From the NCBI GenBank assembly GCA_027604005.1, contig JADGJT010000013.1, positions 1 through 64,000 of the forward strand: a stretch of 64,000 bases of DNA, read 5' to 3'. Of this stretch, positions 24,595 to 35,651 are shown piece by piece. Source of the DNA: Dinochytrium kinnereticum. Taxonomy: Eukaryota > Chytridiomycota > Chytridiomycetes > Chytridiales > Chytridiaceae. Position 1 is the stretch's first letter, and every line of letters starts with the position of its first letter. A program made the translations under genes and the position numbers. The notes below the pieces were generated by a model that saw only the letters and a program-made list of their open reading frames with translations, was not told where the DNA came from and made no database searches.

Positions 24595-27500
24595 TCAATC
24601 CATTAAAGATCCACCTGGCCCCTGCGGCCATCTCCCAGGCTGCATGGGCTGCATTGGCGCGGGTGGTTGCTGAGGATACTGAGAAGCCGGAGATGCAGCA
24701 TAACCAGGTGCCCCTACAGGAGCAGCGGCGTAATTTGGTTGTGATGCAGAAGGAGGCGGTTGCTGATAGCTACTGTAGCCCCCACCATAACCTTGCTGAG
24801 AATAATTGGCAGGAGGCTGGGGTTGTCCGTACTGCTGCTGGGGGTTAGGAGCGTAGGCAGGCTGGTGAGGAGGCTGTTGTGGCTTGGGAGCATAAGCAGG
24901 CTGCTGCGGGTTAGGTGCATACGCAGGCTGATGCTGATACGGCATATGCGAGCCGTAAGGTTGCTGAGAAGGAGCGGCGGCAGGTGGCGGAGCATAAGAT
25001 GATGGGGGCGGGGCGGCAGGGTATTGAGGACCTCCACGCTGCATCGAATTATAGCCTGGGTTGTATGGATCAACAGGAGGAGTGTAGGGCTGTGAGGGTG
25101 GTGGAGGCTGCGATGCACCGTACGCTCCAGGTCCAGCGCTAGTTCCTCGAGCTGGGTCGGCAGCATTGGTGGCGTAGGGGTAGCTATTGTACTGCAAAGA
25201 TGCTGCAGTAGACGTCGAGACCGGGGCAGGGTACGACGGGTTACTTAGGTAAGTAGGTCCAGAAGATGGCACGGATGGGTATGAAGGCATCGGTGGGCGG
25301 TTTGGCGTCTGCCCATAAGGAGCTGAAAGGGGAGATCCAGCTAGATGCGAAGGAGGAGCTCCGTACTGACCTGGCTGGGGCCCATTCGGAGAACTTGCAA
25401 GGCTAAGCTTTGCAAGCTGCTCTCTCAAGACCTGCTGACCCTTAAAAGCGCTATTTTCTTCTATCCGCTTGATAATATTCGCACGTTCATCATTACGGCG
25501 ATTCACGAAGCCCACAGCGTTGGATTTTAAAGACAATACGAGCTCGTTGAGATCACTATAGAACCTAACACCCTTTCGTAACCCCTCCTTGCTCTCCTTC
25601 CAAGACTCGTACCCACGCTTCCAATCCTTTATCACATCGGACCGCTTGCGGTGTCGGAGCTCTAAAGTCCTGAGCGCCTTAGACGTCGTTTTAAGCCTCT
25701 CGAATTCCGATGTAACGGCACCAAGAATTTGCGCATGCCCTTGTAGGTTAGCAGCGATTTGAGCTCTAAGTGGTTGGAATTTCGAAAGCTCCGATTGAAA
25801 GACCTGGCTCTCCTTATTCTTATTCAGAACTAGAGTACTGGCAATGTCATCCTCATGTATCTAAAAAATGTTAATGTTGCCCGCATATGCCCTTCAACAT
25901 ACCTTGGCCTTAAGCTCTGAAACAACATTTCCTCTTTGGCTCTTGAGATTCCTGAGTTGAGCCAGCATATTCTCAATCTTCTCAACTGCTACCTGCTCTT
26001 CAAGAGCGCCTTGTCCACTCCCTGGTATGTCGTCAATCAAATTTCCAACATTTGGGGGCTTCTCAGCTCCGGGGGCAGCAGACATAACTAGCTCAGCGAA
26101 GATTGATTCTACCTCCTCAAGGGGGCGACGCAATATATTTGACTCTCTTTTAGACTCGGAGATACGACCGTAGAGAGACTGATCCGTCATGGCTGCTTTC
26201 TCGTACGAGTCACGATTCTGGCGAACATCTTGTCTGATTTGGGACGTAAGCTTAGTCGAAGGTTCTTGGGTCCATTGCTCCATATACTTCGCCTATAACA
26301 AATAAATTGAATTAGAGACGAGGTTGACCAAATCTTGACGTATAAAAAGAATCCCAAAATCAAAAATGAAAAGTAAAACCAACCCGCTGCTGCTCGCATT
26401 CAAACTGTTCCTTGTCCAAAAGTAATCCAATTTCGTCCAGCTGATCCCTCGCCTGCTTCTTTAAACCCTCCAAAACTCCAAGCATTTCATCGGTCGCAGA
26501 AGACCGCTGGCTCTCTTCGGACCTTATTTCATCAACCATGTTGACAATCTCTTGGGGTAGCCTTAAAGTATCATCAACCCCACTCGAGCCTTTCTTTGTA
26601 AACTGCTTCAACTGCGTCAGCGTCGTCATAAGATTTAGGGACTCGATGGTGGCATGAAGCTCTTCGTTCGCCGAATCGCAGTTATCCTGTTCCGCTCGAA
26701 GAATTTTAGCCTTTTCTTCCGAATACATGGAGGCGGCCTCATGAACCGATAACGGAATGAGGTTCTGAAAAATATCGGGACCAATGATACGAGCAACGTC
26801 CGCCTGGCCATTAACGCAAACCTCTGCAAAAGTGATGGGCTTTGCTATGGCAACTTTGTCGACTGCAGGCAATGAATCGATCGACGGAACTAAATCATGG
26901 TAAATGATATCATTATCCTTCGTAGTGGAGTTTTTCCTATCAGTGACGATGCTAAGATTAAGTTTCGATTGCTCTGCGATGGCAGCCGACGCGCTTCCCG
27001 TAGTGGTGGATGAGGCTGGGGTCGTAGAGACTGTAGGGCTGATAACGTAAGTCGTGAAACTCGAATAACTGCTGTTAAAGGAGGTGGCCATCTTATGCGC
27101 TTCCTTAGCAAGAGCCTCGGCTTTCGTGGCATATGCAACGCTTTCTCCATATTTGCTGGCGTCCTCCAGCTGGTAAGAACGATGCAGGTTGGCAATGGAT
27201 TCAAAGTGCTTGGTTTTAATCTGAATAACCATCAGGACAATGGTAAACAAAGAATTCAACTACCTTTATAATTTCAATCCAAGCTTTATCGAATTGTCCT
27301 TTAACTGTCTCGCTTGTCAACCCATCCAAAGCTGCCGCATAGAAATGCGAAGCCTGGGCAGCAAGCTTTGAGACAAGAGCGCCTTTCTTCTTCTCCGCAA
27401 TAACCTTTTCCAAAAATACTTCTTGAGCCTGAGCCAGCATCAAGTCGGCCAACGACTTGATCGAATCCCGCGAAAGGTCTACTGACGGCGCATGGAGAAA

Positions 27501-27971
27501 GTTCTCATTGATGTATTGAAACAAGCCCGCAGCTGCTTGCAGGTAATTGAAAGCAATTTTCTGCCCGGCCGGCTCAAATCTGTTTTGAAGGGCAGCTATT
27601 GAAGCACATGTCGCCGCGATGTTGAAGATGACCGAAGCCTTCTCGTAGGCAATGGAATACTGTGATATCGATTTTTGCGAGAATGCATCATACCAGGTGA
27701 ACAGAATCTTCACATTCTTCTCGTCAATAGGAAAGCGCACTTCCAAGAGGTCCAGCTGCCCATAGTAGCGGTACAGGATATCTCGCCCAGTGATGTCCTT
27801 TCCAGCACCGCGGGAGTCCTGCCGCAGCCTATGCAGAGTGCCAATTTCTCCAGCATACTTTTCAGGGTCTTCTGAGTACGCAGTAGCAATGTGTCTTTTG
27901 AGAGGGGTGAAGTCGGCTTCGTCCGTCTTCTTTGTCGGAGGATGTAAGATGGGCGATTGCTGAGAGGCCAT
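24595..27971 (-). CDS. BRO1: Bro1/ALIX ESCRT-associated protein
   Basis: Four exons (27971..27264, 27220..26384, 26292..25903, 25860..24595) are each a multiple of three and give 1,066 residues. The BRO1 domain covers roughly residues 10-370, with TDEADFTPLKRHIATAY near the start, YYGQLDLLEVRFP, EKASVIFNIAATCAS and FLEKVIAEKKKGALVSKLAAQ. A coiled-coil V domain follows (about 380-720). The C-terminal third is a Pro/Gln/Tyr-rich tail with PAYAPNPQQ-type repeats. In yeast and animals this family binds ESCRT-III (Snf7/CHMP4) through the BRO1 domain and ubiquitin or cargo through the V domain, and recruits Doa4-like deubiquitinase in multivesicular body sorting. The long Tyr/Pro tail resembles ALIX more than Rim20. 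The start ATG lies just before the domain. Confidence 0.9.
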
Positions 27972-28183
27972 ATTATTTTTAGGTCTTAGAAAATCTAAGT
28001 CTGCAAATTTTGAAATGTATACCCTCTTTTAAAGGTTGTAGTTATGGTCCATAACAAAGAAGATGCAAATGTTATCATTAATTCCGAAGAGCACCAATGT
28101 TTTATTTCTGAATCTCACCAAAGAGTATGCGTAAGCGGGCGTCTGACACGCATGCGGCCATTTGGTTGTATACCGTTAAGAAC

Positions 28184-28431
28184 TTAAATGTCCTTGAGTT
28201 GGACTCTTTTGGAGGCAACCTTCATAATGCCGATCTTCTCTAACTTCTCAAATATCTCAATCAGTTTTGTCGTCTCTGATTCTTTTTCCTCCTCAGTAAG
28301 ATTATCCCATTCGGCGTTCCGCTCTTGCTTGGAAATCTCGCCCGTAATAGAGTCGATATTTGGGTCCGCAGACCCAGCCTGAAAATTTCCTCCTCCTCCG
28401 CTTCATGGAGTAGTCCTTTCTACATACCTCC
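28184..28431 (-). pseudogene. Decayed duplicate of the RIC8 3' end
   Basis: On the minus strand this stretch encodes a sequence nearly the same as the last ~65 residues of the intact RIC8 gene at 31243-31500, e.g. EISKQERNAEWDNL and KLIEIFEKLEKIG. Nucleotide similarity spans about 250 bp. Decay is clear: an extra T in a run shifts the last codons so the native ESK end is lost, and the upstream part breaks off after AGSADP, where the intact copy continues with a Gly-rich stretch. No other RIC8 exon is present nearby. It sits between BRO1 and tubulin cofactor C, 2.8 kb from the source. I read it as a truncated segmental duplicate, probably non-functional. Confidence 0.8.
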
Positions 28432-28670
28432 ATTCTTTCTCATACATAAAAAAAAAATGTAAGGTGACCTCCACACTTCCATCGTCAGCCCTAAGCGAGC
28501 GTGGATACCCAGAGTACAGACAGACTACGGGAACAAATCTCTGTCATTGCAGATGTGCTCCCGCCATGGTGTCTGCTTGCCAACTTATGGACAAGATTTA
28601 CGCGTCCTTTATATAAAAATGTGTGCATGTCCAGCAGATATTACCACGCGGTATAAACCAGTTGAGAAGA

Positions 28671-30037
28671 TGGATGTTAAAGAAGCATCAGCTAAGTTCT
28701 GGGTGGAATTCCAAGCGGAGCTAAAAGGTAAGAGAGCAGCGCCATGCAAGGCGATGCAGACATTTTGCATCCCCCATATTCACACCATTCGATGCATCGT
28801 TTAACTTCACATGATCAGCGCTCCAAGATGCTCTTGAAAAGGCAGGGAGCAATGCCATTGAGCTTGGGAATCTAAAGCGAAGTATGTTGGCTTTGGAGAA
28901 ACGAGTAATGGATGCCTCCATCTTCCTTCCTGCTTATGATCAAAGGCAATGCAACCTGGTAAGCTAATCAGAATTCTTTCTTAAATGGCAACTTCAATGA
29001 TGTTTGCGGATGGGGAGCTGAAATTCTTTTTGAGTTTAGCAACTTCAAAGCCTTACAGAGAAGCTTGGAGCTGCATCCAAACCTAGATCAAAATTCTCTT
29101 TTGGTGCCGGAAAGACGAGAACGGCTGGTACTGCATCAGCTTTGTCTCAAAAAACATCTGTTCCTGAGAACAACCCCGCCGTTTTGCAAACTGTTGAGAA
29201 GTTATCAGCAAGAGGAACAAAGATTGTTGGGGAGAAATCTCAGCACATTCGCCGAAAAGCTTCCAACTTGGCGGAGGGAGAAGACTTCTACTTCGAGAAT
29301 TTGGAAAACTGCTTCATCGATCTTCGCTCTCCAGTCTTTATCGGGGCAATACATGCCATCAATGTGAAGAATTGTGTTATCTTGACAGGGGTGATTACAG
29401 GATCGGTGCTTTTGGACGGGCTCACCAATTGCATTTTCGCGTCGGCTTGCCGACAGGTATGTGATACCTTCATTCTTCGTTAAGCCATAAAATGAAGAGT
29501 TGTTTGTTGTTGTTTTCTCCGTGGTTTCAAACGCGGGATGCTGATTGCCCCTTAAAGGTTAGAATACATAACACCAAAGCGACGCGTGTTTTGCTTCACA
29601 TACCCTCGTCGCCCATCATTGAGGACAGCACCGGAATAACGTTTTCCCCGTGCCCGCTTGCTCTAATAGGAACAGCCCCACCCTCGGAAACTCTGAGGCT
29701 GATGCAAAAGGTCGATATTGACCCGGCCGAAACTTCAAATAGGTGGTCGAACGTTGAGGATTTCAATTGGCTTAAAAAGCAGGCTTCTCCTAACTGGACG
29801 GCGGTCGGTGGTCAGGTCGCTTTGGTGACGTCCGGCTTGGACGTAGGTGATGCGGGATTGATGAAGAGTGCTGGTGATGATGAGGCTTGTTCAGTGCCAT
29901 CTTCACCGGAGAAACTGGTGGTCTGGCTGGAGCGAAGTTTTCTGACTCCATGCCCAAGTGACCTTGGAGATAGTGAGAAGCCTTATGTCGCTGATGAAAT
30001 CGATGGAGTTGGATTGAAGGCTCTGAGTCATCTGTGA
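28671..30037 (+). CDS. TBCC: Tubulin-folding cofactor C
   Basis: Several exons: the first starts at 28671 (MDVKEASAKFW), then exons near 28819-28958, 29039-29457 and 29559-30037. An N-terminal helical (spectrin-like) part is followed by a basic linker and the C-CAP/TBCC beta-helix. Recognisable blocks are DFYFENLENCFIDL, then VKNCVILTGVITGSVLLDGL, CIFASACRQ joined across an intron to VRIHNT, and EDSTGITFSP. The Arg of the QVRIH block matches the arginine finger through which TBCC stimulates GTP hydrolysis by tubulin held in the cofactor D/E complex, releasing assembly-competent dimers. In a flagellated fungus this would serve cytoplasmic and axonemal tubulin. An ATG further upstream in the same frame exists, but the residues before 28671 look non-coding. 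Confidence 0.88.
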
Positions 30038-31242
30038 GATGGAAAATTGAATGCCTCCCAAAGATCTATCTTTTGAATGATCGCCATATCAATAATTATT
30101 GCCCACTGGCATGATAGCGCGCAGTGAACGCCTCATCAGTGACTACTGGTAGTTCTGGCATTCACGCAATGCCTAAGAGGATTGCATGTATGACAGCCAT
30201 CTCTCTGAAGACATCTGGCCCAACAAGGCGTCGTCGCCCTTCAAGCAGTACCTGCTTCTTTTTAGCCCCAATGTAAAGCTCACCTGCTCTGAAGATAGAG
30301 TTTGGTCATCTCAGCCCAGGATGATGATAAAGCTGATTCTTTTAATCTCTGAACTGAGCCGTTTTTATATTTATTTGAAACGATATTTAATATCCATGTA
30401 TTAAAATATAAACCGTATAAACACTCTTGTATTCTGCCCGATGGGTGAGTTTTTTTCTTTTCCACTTTCTACTTTCCAGTATTGACGCACTGGCGCAAAA
30501 GGAGGCGAGACTTTGGCGAGACTGAATCACCAACAACAGATGTTATGAAGAAAGTATACACTCTATGCATCAGTCAGTCAAGTAGATTGTAGTTGATGTT
30601 TTTATTATTTGCAGAGGCAGGTCAAGCGCTCCCAATATCTGCACGGACGCGTCGACTGGTTTGAACTATTATGGATGAGACCTACGTTGAACCAGGGCCT
30701 GGTCCCCTGTAGCTAGCCTGTAATGCTTTAACCTTTTCTCTCCTGCCCTCGTTCTCATCTATGCCTGTGCATCGATCGTTTCCCTTCTTCTTCTCCTTCG
30801 CTGTTCCCGCCCGCGTCTTCGCCGTGATGGCCTCATAATTCTCTCTCAGTTGCAATCCTGATTCCTCAACCTTCTCATGCGTTTCTGTCTGCTCCTTCTT
30901 TTAATCTACCGAAAGGGTGAGTGGGTATAAATCTTCCTTTTCAATTCCAAATGGTATTTACTAACGCTCTCTTTCCACTCATCCTTCCTTCCTTTCTTTT
31001 CTACGTTAATCATTCATTCCTGTTCCTGATGCTGGGACGAACTTTTCTCCTAAAATGCTTTGAATATTTCAAATGTGTAATAAACACTAAAGATCATAAA
31101 GGATCTTATTGCTCCTTGAACTCGTTCAATCCACCAGTTTACGTCCTGAATTCAGCTTGCTACAAAATTTAAAGAAAAGACGAGTACAATAGCACAAAAA
31201 TATTGTTGAGTCTCACTATATAATATTAGGAACTTATGTCCT
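30038..31242. other. 1.2-kb convergent spacer with no recognised gene
   Basis: Lies between the tubulin cofactor C stop and the RIC8 stop. There are scattered short frames (for example 30186-30404) without protein-like composition, and T-rich stretches near 30440 and 30960-31020. This is long for a convergent spacer in this window. No RNA gene or repeat was recognised. Confidence 0.4.
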
Positions 31243-33222
31243 TCATTTGGACTCTTTGGAGGCAACCTTAATGATGCCGGTCTTCTCTAACTTCTCAAAT
31301 ATATCAATCAGTTTTGTCGTCTCTGCTTCTTTTTCCTCTTCAGTGAGATTATCCCATTCGGCGTTCCGCTCTTGCTTGGAAATCTCGCCCGTAATAGGGT
31401 CGATATTTGGGTCCCCAGACCCAGCCTGAAAATTTTCTCCTCCTCCGCTCCCTGGAGTGGCGCCGCCAAGGAGTCCTTTCTGGAAAAGAAATCCTGCCGC
31501 ATTACCGTATCCAACATAGTTGACAAGCGTTGACGCTATATTGTAGTAATGCAGCGTATAACAATATTAGTCTTTACAGAAAAGAATTAGGGTGAACCAG
31601 TACGATACAGACCATTTTCGTCACAAAGAACAAATAAGAGTTCAGAAACACATGTTTTCAAATTCTCAGAAACGCTTGTCATCAGTTTAATTACACGGGA
31701 GGTAACAGTATCGGAATCATCCAAATGCTTTGAACGATCACTTTCCATAAAATGTAGTCCTAGTTATTTAAAAATCCTTTTTTTTTCAACTTACATGTTA
31801 AAAGGCATTAGCATACTCTTGGCAAGTTGATGAACTCCAGAATCTTCACGAACAAGATCTCGAAGAACCAATAGAATCGGTGGGAGCACCTCATCGGCCA
31901 ACTGGCCATCCAATAAAAGCTGATCTGGTTTAATCAAACCTAAACCCGCTTGGTACGGTAAGATTTTCTTTAACGATAGAGAGAGTATCAGAATAAGTCT
32001 TTCAGCTAAAGTTTTTAATCCATCGCTCCCTCCGCATAAAGCCTTGCTGTTGTCATCGACAACATAATTGAGTAAACAGTGAATAGCATGACTATGCGGT
32101 GGAGAAAGTGGCGCTGACTCATTGATTTTGTACAATGTCAGCACTTTAAGGATTGCCGGAAGGAGCCTCTCCAAATGTTACAACAGTTTTGAAGTCGAAA
32201 CAAACCTTTCATAGGGTTTCGCCTTTGCACGTTTCTTATCAAAAATCTGTGCATTTATTGACGAAGAACTTCTAACCAACGCGGAGGATCCAAGCGTATT
32301 ATTATCCATCATAGCATTAAATATGACTTTGAATGCTTCATTGACAACCATAAGTTCGTTCGCAAAGCCAGTTGAAAGGGAGGGCATGTTAAGGAGTTTG
32401 TTTGAAATAGGATCCAGGACCTTATGATGTTTAGAACTCAATGTAAATCAATATCTCACATGTTGAATTAGCTCTGGTAATTCATGATCCTGCTCCAACT
32501 TCTCCAAAGTTGCTGGGGATTGGGCAGTCAAGAGGAACAAAATCCTTAATCCAAGGAACCAAATATCTAACGATTCGACTCCCTATGACGAGTTAAGCAG
32601 GCCCACTAAACCCCCGGTTCAAATAATGCATACTCGCAAATGACTGATTATAATATCCAAACCGCCGAGGCTTAAGAAGATCGTTCGAGACTCTGAGCTG
32701 AGGCAGCAATTGACCAGGCATTTAAGGGCTTCGGTCTGTTGGGGTCCAATGGAGACATCTGATATGGTCGAATTTTCTGCTCCCGCGTACGTCAAGAGTA
32801 ATTTGATACCCTACTCGATAGTTAACATCATGGGCTAAGAAGTGCAGCTCTAACCGATGCGGAATATATGACTTCGCATCCTTCCACTTCCCTTGCCAGA
32901 ATTCTAAGGCACTGCAATGCTGATGTCACGGCTTTAAAAATTCAGTTAAAAGCGATCATAAGCGCTTTCTCATGGTAAAAATACGCAGCTCAATCACTTT
33001 CGGGGCCATACCTTCAGCTGTCCAGCGGTTTCTCACTGGGGTTCCATCCTCGGTTCCCAGAGTAGTCATCAGCTGATTGACAAAGGCCTCCTTCTCAGCC
33101 AGAGTATATGGTCCTCGGGGCTTCAAAAATGCCGTTGATTGCGCATGCGCAGCAAGGAACACGCCGAGGGCAGCCGACACCTCGTCAGAGGACATCGTTG
33201 CGAGATCTGTTTTCGGGAGCAT
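31243..33222 (-). CDS. RIC8: RIC8/synembryn, G-alpha chaperone and exchange factor
   Basis: Multiple exons; the ATG at 33222 begins MLPKTDLATMSSDEV. The protein is built of helical ARM-like repeats. Landmarks are FLLTAQSPATLEKL (about 32530), the central PLSPPHSHAIHCLLNYVV block (about 32100), PDQLLLDGQLADEVLPPIL, the late DSDTVTSRVIKLM and FVLCDENG blocks (about 31715-31610), YVGYGNAAGFLFQKG and a charged C-terminal helix ending KVASKESK. RIC8 proteins fold nascent G-alpha subunits and promote GDP release in the cytoplasm. They are present in many filamentous fungi but lost in budding yeasts. The C-terminal segment after the Gly-rich linker is the part duplicated at 28184-28431. Intron borders within the gene were not all fixed. 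Confidence 0.82.
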
Positions 33223-33293
33223 TTTGGAATTGTCACAGCGTTTGTTTTGTGCAACTGGGTATACGCTGTACTGCAGTCCATATACTGGCGACG

Positions 33294-33425
33294 ATGAAAG
33301 GAGAGGATGCTATCGATGCGTTCGACAGCGTGAAAAATCAACTATTCTGTGTGGGATGCGGTGCATTTCTCTGCCTCGCATGCATTCTTGCTGATCCTCT
33401 GAGCGTGTGTGGCATGTGTTGTTGA
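33294..33425 (+). other. Small Cys-rich reading frame upstream of the ADCK2-like gene
   Basis: An ATG-initiated frame of 43 codons has eight cysteines arranged as CVGC, CLAC, a single Cys and CMCC in its last 24 residues. It ends 65 nt before the ATG of the ADCK2-like gene and lies on the same strand, so it may be an upstream frame in that leader. The spaced CxxC pairs would suit metal binding. A chance frame is a serious alternative; there is no family match. Confidence 0.25.
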
Positions 33426-33490
33426 AGTGCTCAGGACAAACTTTGGGGGTTTGAAAATTTTCATAAAGGCTCTCTCTCACCGCCGTCACG

Positions 33491-35651
33491 ATGCCTTCCC
33501 TGCAGGGACTGCTGCGACGGTCTCGCATCTCACGCATCCCATCACCGCTTTTTTTTCACTCCCTTCCTCCTCATGCTATTCCGCGCACCTCATCATGGAC
33601 CACCCATACTCACGGCTTCTACTCTGTGAGATCTTGTCGAACTAAGGATATGTGGCCGCTAGGAAAAGGGCCGGTCTTTTCTGCAAATCATTACATCCAA
33701 AGGCATTTCACGTGGACCTCGGGATCCGATGGAAATGATACGTTCCCATCGTTTTCCAGAAAGTGGACTGGAAATCTTTCTGTGGTGCTGTCTGCAGGCA
33801 TTGTTCTCATTGCGTCGTCATCCCTTCTCTATCCCATCAAATCCGATCCGGCTTCTCTTGTCCACCCGCTTGGTCCTCTCATCACGCAATCCGTCGCCTC
33901 TCCATCCCTCGAATCTGCTCACAAGCCTAAGCAAGATACGATCACTATGCGAAATAAGATACTTACATTTGTGGGCACGCTCATTCGTCCTGTGCGCATA
34001 CTTGGGCGTTTCTTTCAGCTTTGTGTCCTTTTTCTTCCCGTTATAACTTCGTTACCTTGGTGGCTCTATGTGAATCGGAAGATTTTCTTTGGCGAGGATT
34101 GCAAGGATATTGTAATTACCTCTGAATGGTGGTTGCATTTACTCGTGAAGACTCTAGAGTGGTCCGGCCCCACATTCATCAAGGTATTCCTTAAGTAATT
34201 TCTCTGTTTTATTTTATATTAATACCGGTTGAACACTAGCTCGGCCAATACGCGTCCTCTAGGGCTGATGTTTTTCCACCTCAAGTGTGTAAAATCCTCT
34301 CAAGACTTCAGTCAAACGTAAAACCACACTCACTACATGAGACGAAAAACACTATACGGGAACAGCTTGGTTTCGAGATTGATGCTGTTTTTGAATCCTT
34401 CAACCCTAATCCAATTGGCGTCGGGGCTATCGCTCAGGTTGGTTTTTTCAATGCGAGAAGGCGTTAAACAAGATTTAGGTTTACAAGGCCAAGCTTCGTT
34501 TCAATCCAATAAAAGGAGAGTCTACGCTTTGCGCCGTAAAGGTGCTTCACCCTGGTGTCGCAACGGTTATTGACTCGGATCTGACAATCATCCAGATTAT
34601 TGCCAAAACAATTGACTTTCTGATACCGGATGCGCGATGGCTATCTCTACCCGATGAAATTGCTATGTTTTCATCCATGATGCGAGCACAGTTAGATTTA
34701 AAGACAGAAGCGACCAATTTGGATAGATTTCGGTACAACTTTCACAAAGTGCCTATGGTTGATTTTCCAGGGCCAATTCGGCCCTATGTTAATCGGGACG
34801 TTCTTGTGGAAGAATTTGTTGATGCAATTCCTGTTACGAAGTTTCTCGAGTTGGGGCCTTCTGTTTTTGATGAAGCAATTGCTCAGCTTGGTATCAGATC
34901 ATTTTTGGTAAGCCATCCACCAAGTCTAATCTAATACAATATCTAGAAAATGCTGGTCATTGACAACTTCGCCCATGCGGACCTTCACCCTGGCAATATC
35001 TTCGTTTCTTTCCAGTCTCCGGCAGGATCTTCAATGCTTCCGAGCTCTGAAGCCTTAAAAGAACTGAATGAGATAAAGGATGTTACGGCTTGGCAGGAAG
35101 CGATGAAGTCATTAAGGCGAGATGGACTTGAGCCGAAGCTCATCTTGTTGGACGCTGGGCTGGTTTCAGAATTGTCCCCAACGCACCTAACCAACTTCAC
35201 GGACCTTCTTGCTGCCATCATATCATACGATGGGGCACAAGTAGCTCAGTTAATGGTTATGAGGTCTCGTGATCCCACTACTTGCAGAGATATGGGTGGT
35301 TTTCAGAGAGATATGGTGAATCTTCTTGACAAAGTACGGGGCGAGACTCTTCGGCTGTCGAGATTCACATTTTCTGCGATCCTTGGGGCGGTGTTTGACA
35401 TGGTGAGAAAGTATCGTGTCCACCTTGAGGGTGACTTTGCAAACGTGGGTATCGCCGTCATGCTGGTTGAGGGGATCGGCAGGCGCCTTAACCCATTGGT
35501 GGACCTTCTCGCGGAGGCTGGGCCTGTGTTGAGAAAGATGGGAGGAGACTCTGATGACAGCAGCATTGCACGCAAAATGAAGGACAAAGGCCTTTACTGG
35601 ACAGAAGTATGGTACTGGGTCAGCAAAGTTCGAAACCTATTTGCGGTATAA
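33491..35651 (+). CDS. ADCK2/Mcp2-like UbiB-family atypical kinase, mitochondrial
   Basis: Four main exons cover 33491 to about 34183, about 34240-34437, about 34476-34911 and about 34947-35651. The N-terminus is rich in Arg, Ser and hydroxylated residues without acidic ones (SLQGLLRRSRISRI), as in a mitochondrial presequence. A hydrophobic segment lies at about residues 95-115. UbiB/ABC1 landmarks follow: GPTFIKLGQYASSR (the KxGQ-type motif), VYKAKLRFNP, CAVKVLHPGV (VAIK equivalent), NFAHADLHPGNIF and LILLDAGLVSEL (DFG-like). The family supports coenzyme Q and mitochondrial lipid homeostasis. The sequence is closer to ADCK2/yeast Mcp2 than to Coq8, since no alanine-rich loop of the Coq8 type is seen. 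The initiating ATG fits the presequence. Confidence 0.82.

Noticed and set aside
28188..28382. Two similar plus-strand frames (28188-28382 and 31247-31429) that look like a small duplicated gene
   Set aside because: They are antisense to the RIC8 C-terminal coding sequence and its decayed copy; the minus-strand reading is the conserved one.
30186..30404. Frame in the spacer between TBCC and RIC8
   Set aside because: Short, without splice-compatible neighbours or similarity; treated as noncoding.
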